From JACNLN01 sp964626495 (GTDB lineage: Bacteria > Fidelibacterota > Marinisomatia > Marinisomatales > CAZVFT01), in contig CAZVFT010000001.1 in the NCBI GenBank assembly GCA_964626495.1, forward strand, positions 4,878 to 68,877: a stretch of DNA of 64,000 nucleotides. Reading direction: 5' to 3'. The notes under the pieces are model-generated. The model saw only the letters and a list, made by a program, of their open reading frames with translations. It ran no database searches and was not told where the DNA came from. The position numbers and the translations under genes were made by a program. This document shows, one piece after another, positions 11,068 to 19,534 of the stretch; the first letter of the stretch is position 1, and every line of letters starts with the position of its first letter.

Positions 11068-12947
11068 TGTTTATGTGCTAATAAAACGGAAAGAACTGAA
11101 ACGTCTGATGGTGACACTCCAGATATTCTTGAAGCTTGTCCTAAATTCTCTGGGCGAACAAACATAAGTTTCTCTTTAGATTCATTTGATAAGGCGGAAA
11201 TTGAACGATAGTCAAAATTTTTCGGAATGTTCATGCCCTCGTTTTTTTTAAGAAAAGCGACATGGCGAACCTGCCGTTTGATATATCCATCATATTTAAT
11301 AGTCGTTTCTACCTCCTCTAGTAATTCTTGAGATAAATGTGAAGGGTAAAAATTATCTGGCGGTAATAATATACTATGATTGATAAGGTGCTTTATACTT
11401 ACTTTAGGACGTTTTATTAGACTTGAGGCAGCAACTCTTTCTCTTATTGGTGATTCACCAACGGATAGTAATAATTGATTGGCGACATCTTTACGAACAG
11501 ACGTACATTTAATTGCATCAAGATATTTATCTACAAATTGTATTTGACTAAGAATAAATTGATAATCATCAGAAGATAACAGGCCGACCTCAAAGCCGAT
11601 TCTTGATAATCTTCGGTTGGCATTACTATGGCGAAGCATCAATCTAAACTCTGCTCTAGAGGTGAACATGCGGTACGGTTCAATAGTGTCTTTTGTTATA
11701 AGGTCGTCAATTAATACTCCAATGTAAGCCTGGTCTCTAGAGAGGACAATTTGTTCCTTCCCCAGTATATATTGTGCCGAATTTATACCGGCGATTATTC
11801 CTTGAGAAGCTGCTTCTTCATATCCTGATGTACCATTTATTTGACCAGCAAAATAAAGACCTTTTATATCTTTTGATTCAAGCGTTGATTTTAATTGGGA
11901 TGGTGGGAAAAAATCATATTCAATGGCATAACCAGGGCGAATAAACTCAACCTCTTCCAAGCCACTAATAGTTCTTAGTGCTTTTAGCTGAATTTTTTCA
12001 GGTAGGCTAGTAGAGAAACCGTTTGCATAAATCTGATCCGAACCCCACCATTCAGGCTCAAGAAACAATTGATGAAAAGGCTTATCGGAAAATTTAACTA
12101 CTTTATCTTCTATTGACGGACAGTATCGTGGGCCAATACCTTTGATTTCGCCACAGTACATCGGTGATTCGTGGATATGCTCCATGATAATTTCATGTGT
12201 TATGGAATTTGTATAAGCTATATGACATGGAATATTTAGTGGAAAAAACTTGTTATTTCTAAATGAAAATGGAAATGGATTAGTGTCGCCATAACTAGAC
12301 TTTAATGTAGAATAGTTGATAGTGTTTTTATTTATACGAGGTGGAGTTCCCGTTTTTAACCTTCCAGCCTTAAACCCAAGAGAAACAAGGTGCTCAGTAA
12401 TGCCTTCGCTCGCTTCTTCACCCATTCTTCCAGCTTTAATCTTTTTGCGACCCAGGTGAACTAAACCATTAAGAAATGTTCCACAGGAAAGAATGACGGT
12501 TTCAGAAAATAATTTTTTCCCGGATCGTAACTTTACACCTTTAATAACGTCTCCATGGATAATGAGCAATACCACCTCATCTTCAATAATAGTAATATTG
12601 TTATTTTTTAATAATTTTTCCTGAATAAGCGATGTGTATTTGATTTTATCAATTTGAGCTCTAGGAGACCAGACGGAACGACCTTTTGACTTATTCAAGG
12701 TTTTAAATTGGATACCCGTTAGATCTGCTGCCACACCCATTTCTCCACCAAGAGCATCAATTTCTCTAACAAGATGACCTTTTGCTAATCCACCAATTGC
12801 AGGATTGCAAGACATTCTTGCTATTGAATAAAAATCAATAGTAACAAGTGCAGTTTTTAATCCAATTCGTGCAGATGCAAGGGACGCTTCCACGCCAGAA
12901 TGACCTCCGCCAACGACAATAGTTTGAAATTGTTTCACGTGAAACAA
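11064..12947 (-). CDS. mnmG: tRNA uridine 5-carboxymethylaminomethyl modification enzyme MnmG
   Basis: FAD-dependent partner of MnmE that modifies the wobble uridine (position 34) of tRNAs. 627 aa, full length. The N-terminal dinucleotide-binding motif is VVGGGHSGVEASLA, followed by RMSCNPAIGGLAKGHLVREIDALGG; GRKKIKAGRMGE, LKTGTPPRI and GYAIEYDFFPP are also family hallmarks. The reading frame begins with TTG immediately after the mnmE stop (TAA-TTG). A GTG three codons later is an alternative start. The first residues (FHVKQ) are encoded by a perfect parS site. It overlaps mfd by 4 bp. Confidence 0.97.
   Translation of the reverse strand: MFHVKQFQTIVVGGGHSGVEASLASARIGLKTALVTIDFYSIARMSCNPAIGGLAKGHLVREIDALGGEMGVAADLTGIQFKTLNKSKGRSVWSPRAQIDKIKYTSLIQEKLLKNNNITIIEDEVVLLIIHGDVIKGVKLRSGKKLFSETVILSCGTFLNGLVHLGRKKIKAGRMGEEASEGITEHLVSLGFKAGRLKTGTPPRINKNTINYSTLKSSYGDTNPFPFSFRNNKFFPLNIPCHIAYTNSITHEIIMEHIHESPMYCGEIKGIGPRYCPSIEDKVVKFSDKPFHQLFLEPEWWGSDQIYANGFSTSLPEKIQLKALRTISGLEEVEFIRPGYAIEYDFFPPSQLKSTLESKDIKGLYFAGQINGTSGYEEAASQGIIAGINSAQYILGKEQIVLSRDQAYIGVLIDDLITKDTIEPYRMFTSRAEFRLMLRHSNANRRLSRIGFEVGLLSSDDYQFILSQIQFVDKYLDAIKCTSVRKDVANQLLLSVGESPIRERVAASSLIKRPKVSIKHLINHSILLPPDNFYPSHLSQELLEEVETTIKYDGYIKRQVRHVAFLKKNEGMNIPKNFDYRSISALSNESKEKLMFVRPENLGQASRISGVSPSDVSVLSVLLAHKQ
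12931..12946. promoter_or_regulatory. parS centromere site in the mnmG 5' end
   Basis: A second perfect TGTTTCACGTGAAACA, here extended to an 18-bp palindrome (TTGTTTCACGTGAAACAA). It overlaps the TTG start of mnmG and is read in a different frame from the mfd copy, giving FHVKQ. It lies about 3.7 kb from dnaA and 1.9 kb from the other perfect parS. Confidence 0.94.
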
Positions 12948-14321
12948 TTACTTTCCTACACAAAAATTTGAAAAAATATTATTGATAATTTCGTCGGCAG
13001 TAGTAACACCTAAAATGCGATCAATTTGACTTAGTGCTTCACGCAGATCTAATGCAATAAGATCACCCTCTTTTTCTTTAATAATTGATTTATGGGCAAG
13101 GTTGAGAGATTTAACACAATTTTGTATGGCATCTTTTTGTCTGGCGTTTGTAATAAAAACCTCGTTTGATATTGTTTTTTCTGATACAGATAAATGGTTA
13201 AAAATTTTACTTACAATTGACCTTATATTTTTACCTGTTTTAGCGGATACAAATGTGGGATTAAATCCGTTAAAATTAACGTCTTTAAATATTTCGTCAA
13301 TATTCACAAGATCAATTTTATTTATTACAAGAATAAATGGAGAATTAAAATCTCGAGAATTAATTTTATCGAAGACATGTGATATTGTATCTGTTGCACT
13401 AAAAACCCAAATTATTAAGTCAGATTTATCTATAAATTTTTTTGAAACAGCAATACTGGATTTTTCAATAGGATCTTTAGGTAGACGAATACCGGCTGTA
13501 TCAAAAAGCCTTAAAGGTATTCCATTTATTTGATAGTATACTTCAACAGCATCACGAGTTGTTCCGGGTTCTTCAGAAACAATAACGCGTTTTTCTGAAA
13601 TAATAGTGTTTAAAATACTTGATTTTCCCACATTAGTATCACCAATAATTGTGACAATTGCCCCATCAGTTAATATTCTACCCGTATGATAGCTGTTAAT
13701 TAGACGTTGAGATATATCAATTAAAGAATCCAATTGGGATTTAATTTTTTCTATAGGAGTTGGCTCTATTTCCTCATCAGAAAAATCCAATTCTAGCTCA
13801 ATTATAGTTATAATATGTAATAATCGCTCTTTTATGCTGTTTAATGTTTTTGATAATTTACCGCTGAGGTTTTTATAGTTGATTTTCTCCCCGAGTTTAC
13901 TTCTTGATGAAATTATTCCCGCAACTGACTCAGCCTGAGTTAGGTCTATTTTTCCATTTAAAAATGCTCTCTTTGTGAATTCTCCCGGTTCAGCAAGGTC
14001 GCAACCTAAATCAATACAAGCTTCGAGTAAGACATTGCTTATAACAATCCCCCCATGACAGGAAATTTCTACAACATCTTCTCCTGTGTAAGAATCAGGG
14101 TTTTTGTAGTATATAACTATCCCTTGGTCAACCTCCTGATCTAATGATGAGTATAACCGAGAAAACAAAGCGTAGCGGGTTTTAATATCTTTACGTGATT
14201 TTTTTGTAAGCCGCTCAGCGATTTCAATAGATTTTGGTCCTGATATGCGTAGAACAGCGATACCTCCAATACCTGGTGGCGTTGAAATAGCAGCGACGGT
14301 ATTTGTAATACCAGCAAGCAT
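12948..14321 (-). CDS. mnmE: tRNA modification GTPase MnmE
   Basis: GTPase that works with MnmG on wobble-uridine tRNA modification. 457 aa. The N-terminal folate-binding domain starts NTVAAISTPPGIGGIAVLRISG and includes YTGEDVVEISCHGG. The G domain, inserted in a helical domain, has the P-loop GDTNVGKSS, the switch region EEPGTTRD, DTAGIR and the NKID specificity motif. The protein ends in FCVGK, so the catalytic C-terminal cysteine is present. The mnmG start follows its stop with no spacer, and yidC ends 14 bp upstream. Confidence 0.97.
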   Translation of the reverse strand: MLAGITNTVAAISTPPGIGGIAVLRISGPKSIEIAERLTKKSRKDIKTRYALFSRLYSSLDQEVDQGIVIYYKNPDSYTGEDVVEISCHGGIVISNVLLEACIDLGCDLAEPGEFTKRAFLNGKIDLTQAESVAGIISSRSKLGEKINYKNLSGKLSKTLNSIKERLLHIITIIELELDFSDEEIEPTPIEKIKSQLDSLIDISQRLINSYHTGRILTDGAIVTIIGDTNVGKSSILNTIISEKRVIVSEEPGTTRDAVEVYYQINGIPLRLFDTAGIRLPKDPIEKSSIAVSKKFIDKSDLIIWVFSATDTISHVFDKINSRDFNSPFILVINKIDLVNIDEIFKDVNFNGFNPTFVSAKTGKNIRSIVSKIFNHLSVSEKTISNEVFITNARQKDAIQNCVKSLNLAHKSIIKEKEGDLIALDLREALSQIDRILGVTTADEIINNIFSNFCVGK

Positions 14322-14335
14322 TTAATATGAAAGCC

Positions 14336-16021
14336 CTATTGTTTACTAGTTAATTGAGTCGCAGGTTTAGGTATAAAATATTTTTGCTGAACAATTGTAA
14401 GGATATTGAATAAAGTATAATAGAGATTTAAACCAGAGGGAAAGCTGTTAAATAAAAGGAAGAAGAATACCGTCATAAAATACATCATATATTTCTGTTG
14501 AGCTTGGGCTTGTACACCAGACATTTTCTGTTGTAGAAAAATGGATATCGCCATTAATATTGGCAAAACTGCTACTTGATCCCCGTAAATAGGTATTGAT
14601 GTTGGCAAATATAAAATAGTGTCAGGAGCGGATAGATCTTTAATCCAGAGCATAAATGGAGCCCCTCGGAGCTCAATTGTTGTTCTAAATACAATGAACA
14701 AAGAAAACAGCAAAGGCATTTGAATCAACATCGGGATACAACCGCCAAGGGGATTAACACCATGTTCTTTGTAAAGCTTCATGGTTTCTTTGTTTAATCT
14801 CTGAGGATCGTTCTTATATTTTGAACGAAGTTTAGCGATTAGAGGTTGGACTGTCTGCATTTCACGTGTGGACTGATAACTCTTTTTCGTTAATGGATAA
14901 ACTATAATTTTTACAACTATTGAAAAAATAATAAGTAACACGCCATAATTAGGTATGAATTTGTGCATAGATTTCAACAGATATAACACGCCACGGGAGA
15001 TGGGTCGAATAAAACTCAAACCAAAATTCATAATACTATGAAGATTAACACCGAGATTTTTAATCCGGTTATATTCTAGTGGTCCGAGGTATAATGTAAT
15101 AGAAGTGGAAGAGCTGATATTTTGAAAAAGATTTGTGTTATACACACTTTTTTTATGTTTGTATTTTAATTCAGTTTGATAACCGCCAATTTCGATACTT
15201 TGAGCAGGAACCTCAGGTATTAATGCAGAAACAAAGTATTTTGATCTAATAGCAACCCAGATGGTATTACCAATTTTTCGTTCCATTTTAAGGGTGCTAC
15301 TTTTAATTTTTTGTGTATGTAAATCCCCGCCTTGATAAAAATATCCTTTAAAATAGTATAAATCATCTTTAACATTTTTTTCTGTTACTGGAAGACCGCC
15401 CTTCCACATAAGCGCGTATATACCATGTGATATGTAATTTTGAATAGCTGTTAAATCAGTATCAACACTTATTTTGTAAGAATTTGGATTAAATGTAAGG
15501 GTTTTATATATGAGCTGACCATTAAATAAGGTTTTAAAGGAAATTGATTGTGGTCGAATTGTAGCATCTATATATAGTGATTTAGAAATTGTTTCCCATG
15601 AATTGTTTAAAGTTATTTTATCTCCGTCAATGGACATAAAATTTATAATTAGATTTGACAGATTATTTTTATCAATAAGATTTACATACGAGGAATCATA
15701 AAAAAGATAATTATTCAATTTATAAGAAACAATTGAGCCTCCGCCAATGGAAGATATTACTGCTTCATAAAGGTTTGTTTTTATAGTAATTTGTTCTTCT
15801 TCATAAGATTCGTATTGGGGTTCCCTTCCCGTCTTAACTTGTGGTGAGTCTATTCTGGTTAAACCAGTGTTGTTTGTGATCTTTTCTGTGGGTTTTTGAG
15901 GGGGTATAATTTCATCAGAGCTTTTCTTTGTTGGTTGTGGGGGTATTAGATCATAATATTTTGGTAAAAAGATTAGTATGAGAGCAATAAGAAAAAATGC
16001 GAGTAATGTTCTTTTATCCAT
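14336..16021 (-). CDS. yidC: membrane protein insertase YidC
   Basis: Inner-membrane insertase of the YidC/Oxa1 family, 561 aa, the long Gram-negative form. An N-terminal transmembrane segment (LLAFFLIALILIFLP) is followed by a large periplasmic beta domain. The conserved C-terminal five-helix core includes YGVLLIIFSIVVKIIVYPLTKKSYQSTREMQ, the cytoplasmic hairpin LRSKYKNDPQRLNKETMKLYKEHGVNPLGG and PLLFSLFIVF. It sits in the usual rpmH-yidD-yidC-mnmE order and starts 5 bp after the yidD stop. Confidence 0.96.
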   Translation of the reverse strand: MDKRTLLAFFLIALILIFLPKYYDLIPPQPTKKSSDEIIPPQKPTEKITNNTGLTRIDSPQVKTGREPQYESYEEEQITIKTNLYEAVISSIGGGSIVSYKLNNYLFYDSSYVNLIDKNNLSNLIINFMSIDGDKITLNNSWETISKSLYIDATIRPQSISFKTLFNGQLIYKTLTFNPNSYKISVDTDLTAIQNYISHGIYALMWKGGLPVTEKNVKDDLYYFKGYFYQGGDLHTQKIKSSTLKMERKIGNTIWVAIRSKYFVSALIPEVPAQSIEIGGYQTELKYKHKKSVYNTNLFQNISSSTSITLYLGPLEYNRIKNLGVNLHSIMNFGLSFIRPISRGVLYLLKSMHKFIPNYGVLLIIFSIVVKIIVYPLTKKSYQSTREMQTVQPLIAKLRSKYKNDPQRLNKETMKLYKEHGVNPLGGCIPMLIQMPLLFSLFIVFRTTIELRGAPFMLWIKDLSAPDTILYLPTSIPIYGDQVAVLPILMAISIFLQQKMSGVQAQAQQKYMMYFMTVFFFLLFNSFPSGLNLYYTLFNILTIVQQKYFIPKPATQLTSKQ

Positions 16022-16026
16022 ATCAA

Positions 16027-16314
16027 TTAGGGTGCCGGATCGTAACCACCGGCATTAAACGGGTGACAACGAAGGAGGCGCTTAATAGATAAAATAAGTG
16101 CTTTAAAAATCGAGTGTTTATTAAAAGAATCAATTGAGTATTGAGAGCAGGTTGGATGGAATCTGCAAGAAGGTGGAAAAAATGGGGATACTATAACTTG
16201 ATAGAAACGAATTATTAAGACAACAAATTTTGATAAATATTTATTAAATACATTATATATACTGATGAAAAAATAATTATTATTTATGGCTTTCCAATGT
16301 TTTGTAATGTGCAT
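16027..16314 (-). CDS. yidD: membrane protein insertion efficiency factor YidD
   Basis: Small membrane-associated protein that assists YidC-dependent insertion. 95 aa. The family core is intact: IIRFYQVIVSPFFPPSCRFHPTCSQYSIDSF, the C-terminal helix and RCHPFNAGGYDPAP, with the conserved cysteines present. The N-terminus is unusual, with about 33 extra residues (HITKHWKAINNNYFF and on) before the normal start of the family. No other ATG, GTG or TTG lies in frame nearer the core. rnpA, which normally sits between rpmH and yidD, is absent: only 87 bp separate this gene from rpmH. Confidence 0.9.
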   Translation of the reverse strand: MHITKHWKAINNNYFFISIYNVFNKYLSKFVVLIIRFYQVIVSPFFPPSCRFHPTCSQYSIDSFNKHSIFKALILSIKRLLRCHPFNAGGYDPAP

Positions 16315-16401
16315 ATTAATAATGATGGTGAAAAAAAACAGAAGTTTTGTTTTATAAGATATCTATTATATCATTGTGGATTATTTAAATCTTTAAAAAA
16401 A

Positions 16402-16536
16402 TTATGCAGAAAGCTTTTTTCTTCTTTTTGTTCTTCGACGTGATAACACTTTTCTGCCTTCAGGAGAGGCACTACGACTTCGAAATCCGTGTCGGTTCTT
16501 CCTTTTCCTTTTACTTGGTTGATAGGTTCTTTTCAT
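16402..16536 (-). CDS. rpmH: 50S ribosomal protein L34
   Basis: 44-aa highly basic protein read on the minus strand, starting [20 protein letters not shown] and ending [12 protein letters not shown]. It matches L34 along its whole length. It lies back to back with dnaA, the standard arrangement next to many chromosomal origins. Confidence 0.97.
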   Translation of the reverse strand: MKRTYQPSKRKRKNRHGFRSRSASPEGRKVLSRRRTKRRKKLSA

Positions 16537-16693
16537 AATTATTGCTTAATTTTAACGCCGATAAGATACAGAATTTATAAGTTTAAATCAAATTATATAT
16601 ATTTCACTAAAAAAATGTTTTCAAGACAAATTTTACTTGTTGAACAAAGACTTAATAAGGTAAATTTTTTTAAAAACAGAGTGGGGATAAATT
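16537..16693. other. rpmH-dnaA divergent intergenic region, likely oriC or dnaA control region
   Basis: 157 bp, very AT-rich, between divergent rpmH and dnaA, with a tract around 16575-16615 almost free of G and C that could unwind. DnaA boxes mark its right edge (see 16682-16701). A further DnaA-box-like TGTGGATTA lies at 16375-16383, beyond the rpmH stop. Genes to the left run leftward and the first genes to the right run rightward, as expected around a replication origin. Confidence 0.6.
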
Positions 16694-16701
16694 GTGGATA
16701 A
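16682..16701 (+). promoter_or_regulatory. two tandem DnaA boxes overlapping the dnaA start codon
   Basis: TGGGGATAA (16682-16690, one mismatch) is followed by the perfect DnaA box TGTGGATAA (16693-16701), 11 bp apart in the same orientation, about one helical turn. The GTG start codon of dnaA is inside the perfect box, so bound DnaA would block its own translation start region and promoter clearance. Autoregulation is inferred. Confidence 0.75.
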
Positions 16702-18055
16702 CATAGAAAAACAGTCACATAATAATATCTGGGAAGAAGTAAAAAACAAGATAAGGGTTGTAATTCCGGGACAATCCTTCTCAACATGGTTTGAACCAAT
16801 TAAATCTGTAGGAATAAATGGAGAAATTTTAACCATAGAAGTACCCAGTCAATTTTATTATGAATGGATTGATAATCACTATAGAAAATTGATACTGGAC
16901 AATTTAAAAAAAATAACAGAAAGAGAAATTCAGGTAAGATATAGCATTGTTGTGGGGGAACAATTAACAGAAAAAGACAGGAAAAATAATAGTGATAATA
17001 AATTCATTGAAAAAGCTCGATACGATAGAAATAGTAAATTAAATAAGAGGTATAATTTTGATAATTTTGTTGAAGGAACAAACAATCAATTTGCAAAGGC
17101 AGCAGCAATGTCTGTCGCAGAATCTCCCGGGCAAACATCGTTTAATCCATTGGTTATTTATGGAGGGGTAGGGCTTGGGAAAACACACCTACTTCAGGCT
17201 ATTGGGAATTATGTGATTAATAAGCATAAAGATAAAAGAGCTAATTATACAACAAGCGAAAAGTTTACTTTAGATTTTATCTATGCGATTCAAAACAATA
17301 AAACAACAGAATTTTCTTCGAGGTATCGTAAAACAGATGTTCTTTTAATAGATGACATACAGTTTTTACAGAAGAAAGAACAAACACAGGAACAATTTTT
17401 TCATACATTTAACGAGTTATATCAGCAAGGGAAACAAATTATTCTAACAACAGACAGACACCCAAGCGAGCTATCTGGATTAAAAGATCGTCTTATATCT
17501 AGATTTCAATCAGGATTAATTGTGGATATTCAACCTCCAAATCTTGAAACAAGGATTGCTATTTTACAGAAAAAAGCAGAAGAAGACGGCCTTGAGATTC
17601 CCTATGAAATTACAGAGTTTATAGCCTTAAATATACAAGAGAACATTCGTGAAATGGAAGGAGCTCTAATAAAAATACTGGCACACTCGTCACTTTCACA
17701 TAAAGATATTGATATAGATCTTGCTAAAAAAGCCCTGAAAGAAACGCTGGGAAGCTTAAACTCTCAAAATGTAACAATTGACGACATTATAAAGAAAGTT
17801 AGCACGATTACAAATTTTCCAGAAGCGAAACTGATTGGAAAAGGCCGAAAAATGGAAATAGCTCTTACAAGGCAGATTGCTATGTACCTAAGTCGAGAGA
17901 TAGTTAATACGTCTCTTGTGAACATTGGAATGCACTTTGGTGGAAGGGATCATACAACGGTTATTCATGCTTGTAGGACTGTTAAGTCTAAAATGAAGAC
18001 AGATAAAGCATTCAGCAGAAAGGTTGATAACATCAGGAATCAAATTATAGTATAA
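16694..18055 (+). CDS. dnaA: chromosomal replication initiator DnaA
   Basis: AAA+ initiator that binds oriC and opens the duplex. 453 aa, all four domains present. Domain I starts NIWEEVKNKIRVVIPGQSFSTWF. Domain III has Walker A GGVGLGKTH (about residue 156) and Walker B DVLLIDDIQFL, then the TTDRHP and SRFQSGL sensor regions. Domain IV carries the DNA-binding signature GGRDHTTVIHAC near residue 415. The start is GTG at 16694, within a DnaA box. It is the first plus-strand gene after the divergent rpmH cluster. The usual downstream partner dnaN is on the other side of the switch, on the minus strand. Confidence 0.98.
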   Translation: MDNIEKQSHNNIWEEVKNKIRVVIPGQSFSTWFEPIKSVGINGEILTIEVPSQFYYEWIDNHYRKLILDNLKKITEREIQVRYSIVVGEQLTEKDRKNNSDNKFIEKARYDRNSKLNKRYNFDNFVEGTNNQFAKAAAMSVAESPGQTSFNPLVIYGGVGLGKTHLLQAIGNYVINKHKDKRANYTTSEKFTLDFIYAIQNNKTTEFSSRYRKTDVLLIDDIQFLQKKEQTQEQFFHTFNELYQQGKQIILTTDRHPSELSGLKDRLISRFQSGLIVDIQPPNLETRIAILQKKAEEDGLEIPYEITEFIALNIQENIREMEGALIKILAHSSLSHKDIDIDLAKKALKETLGSLNSQNVTIDDIIKKVSTITNFPEAKLIGKGRKMEIALTRQIAMYLSREIVNTSLVNIGMHFGGRDHTTVIHACRTVKSKMKTDKAFSRKVDNIRNQIIV

Positions 18056-18101
18056 AAATGAAAATGAGGAGAGCCCAAACAGAGTATTTAGGGGACAAAT
18101 A

Positions 18102-18551
18102 ATGGATATTATTTTGATCGCCGCAGTTACCCTAAACGGAAAGATCGCCCGAAATACAAAAGACGCGACAACTTGGTCAAAAGACCGCCACCTTTTTAAA
18201 AAACAGACAATTGGACAGACAGTTATATTTGGATCAACAACAGCAAAATTACTTAAAGAAGACCTGATAGGACGGCGCGTCATAATTATTAATCGATCTA
18301 TTATCCCCGAGGAAACACTTAAGACAGTCAAGACAGAAAGATGTTTCATTGCAGGTGGCGCCAGAACAAATTCTTTATTCATTGACTATTTTACTCATAT
18401 TTATTTGACAGTTCATCCCCGCATATTCTCAGAGAACGCAGTACCCTTGTTTCATTCCTTGGACAGTGAAATACCAATTATGCTCGAAAAAATTATAGCA
18501 GTGGATAAGGCGGAAAATATATATCAACATCAGTACAAAGTTGTTCGCTAA
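18102..18551 (+). CDS. RibD C-terminal/dihydrofolate-reductase-like protein
   Basis: 149-aa single-domain protein of the DHFR/RibD-C fold. The N-terminal strand and loop IILIAAVTLNGKIARN correspond to the NADPH-contacting start of the family. TVIFGSTTAKLL, RRVIIINRS and IAGGARTNSLFIDYFTHIYLTVHP match the middle and the glycine-rich nucleotide loop. The true substrate (a pteridine, a pyrimidine intermediate of riboflavin synthesis, or other) cannot be told. It starts 46 bp after dnaA with ribosome-binding site AGGGG and may be co-transcribed with it. Confidence 0.7.
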   Translation: MDIILIAAVTLNGKIARNTKDATTWSKDRHLFKKQTIGQTVIFGSTTAKLLKEDLIGRRVIIINRSIIPEETLKTVKTERCFIAGGARTNSLFIDYFTHIYLTVHPRIFSENAVPLFHSLDSEIPIMLEKIIAVDKAENIYQHQYKVVR

Positions 18552-18730
18552 AAGTGTGATCAAAGTCACAATTATAAATAATCAGTTTGATTATATTTCA
18601 GATTAGCAATAATATATAATTTACATTATTTATCCCCTCAGAGATAATACAGCAATTGAGTTTCGGGGGGCGTGGTATAAACGAGATAGGTTTGATTTAT
18701 CTCATCAAAGCCGTGAAATTTTAGCCAGAT

Positions 18731-18754
18731 AAAAAAGGGCAACCAACGTTGCCC
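18731..18754 (-). terminator. rho-independent terminator
   Basis: GGGCAAC (18737-18743), a CAAC loop and GTTGCCC (18748-18754) form a 7-bp stem. On the minus strand it is followed by six T residues. It lies 32 bp after the stop of the membrane-protein gene at 18786. Confidence 0.85.
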
Positions 18755-18785
18755 ATAATAATAAAAAAGTTATATTCGTGAAAAT

Positions 18786-19340
18786 TTATTCTTCCTCTTC
18801 TTCTCCCTCGTAAGCATATTCTTCTTCATATTCTTCTTCATATTCTTCTGGATATTCCAATGGTTCATAATAATATTCTAGCTCTTCATAGTCTTGAGGG
18901 GAGACATATCCCTTTTTTGTGGATATTTCCTTTGACTCTCTGACTTTGGGAGAGGGTTGAGCGTGGGGAGGGAAAACACCCAGTTTGTTTCGAGATAAAT
19001 AGTAATACACTAAACCAGGCATTATAGAGAAGAACAAAACAACAACTGACAGGATTGTACCATCTTCTTTAAAATGATATCCACCCCATATATCTTGTTC
19101 AAGACCAAACGCAGTAAAAACTGAGAACGCTAAAAAGAAACCAAAGATAATTAAAACAGCGCCAATTGATCTATGAATGGTAGCCTGCACTGAATTTATG
19201 TAAATCAGCCAGAACATTACACCCCCCACAATAAAAAGAATAGAAAGTAAAAAGTCTGATGCAATAAAAGACAAAACGAAACCCACTACGGCGCAGAGCA
19301 GTATTATATATCCAAATGTGGATTTTAAGTTATCGTTCAT
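18786..19340 (-). CDS. four-helix membrane protein with an acidic tail
   Basis: 184-aa protein not assigned to a named family. Four hydrophobic segments are visible at about residues 9-28, 30-50, 58-78 and 95-113, with short loops. A soluble C-terminal tail of about 65 residues follows and ends in runs of Glu and Tyr (EEYEEEYEEEYAYEGEEEEE). The tail is low-complexity and strongly acidic. The gene is monocistronic, with a clear terminator after it, and divergent from the lipid A cluster. Function unknown. Confidence 0.7.
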   Translation of the reverse strand: MNDNLKSTFGYIILLCAVVGFVLSFIASDFLLSILFIVGGVMFWLIYINSVQATIHRSIGAVLIIFGFFLAFSVFTAFGLEQDIWGGYHFKEDGTILSVVVLFFSIMPGLVYYYLSRNKLGVFPPHAQPSPKVRESKEISTKKGYVSPQDYEELEYYYEPLEYPEEYEEEYEEEYAYEGEEEEE

Positions 19341-19534
19341 ATTAACCCCTTTTGAATAATTGTAATTATTTTTTGGTGGTCTTAATAAAAAGTATTATTC
19401 TTATCTTATCCTCTCTCATTTAAATATGTTAATTCTAATGGTTAAAAGCAAGTTTAAATTGTATTCTCTTGTTGATTATTTACTAACCCTTTTTTTAATT
19501 GTGGAAAGTCTCTATATTCTATGGAAAAAAAGCG

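Noticed and set aside
14859..14875. Another parS site in yidC
   Set aside because: TTTCACGTG is present, but both flanks differ from the consensus at several positions and the palindrome is lost.
16315..16401. A frameshifted or very short rnpA
   Set aside because: All frames of these 87 bp and the extended yidD N-terminus lack the RNR-type motif and basic core of RnpA.
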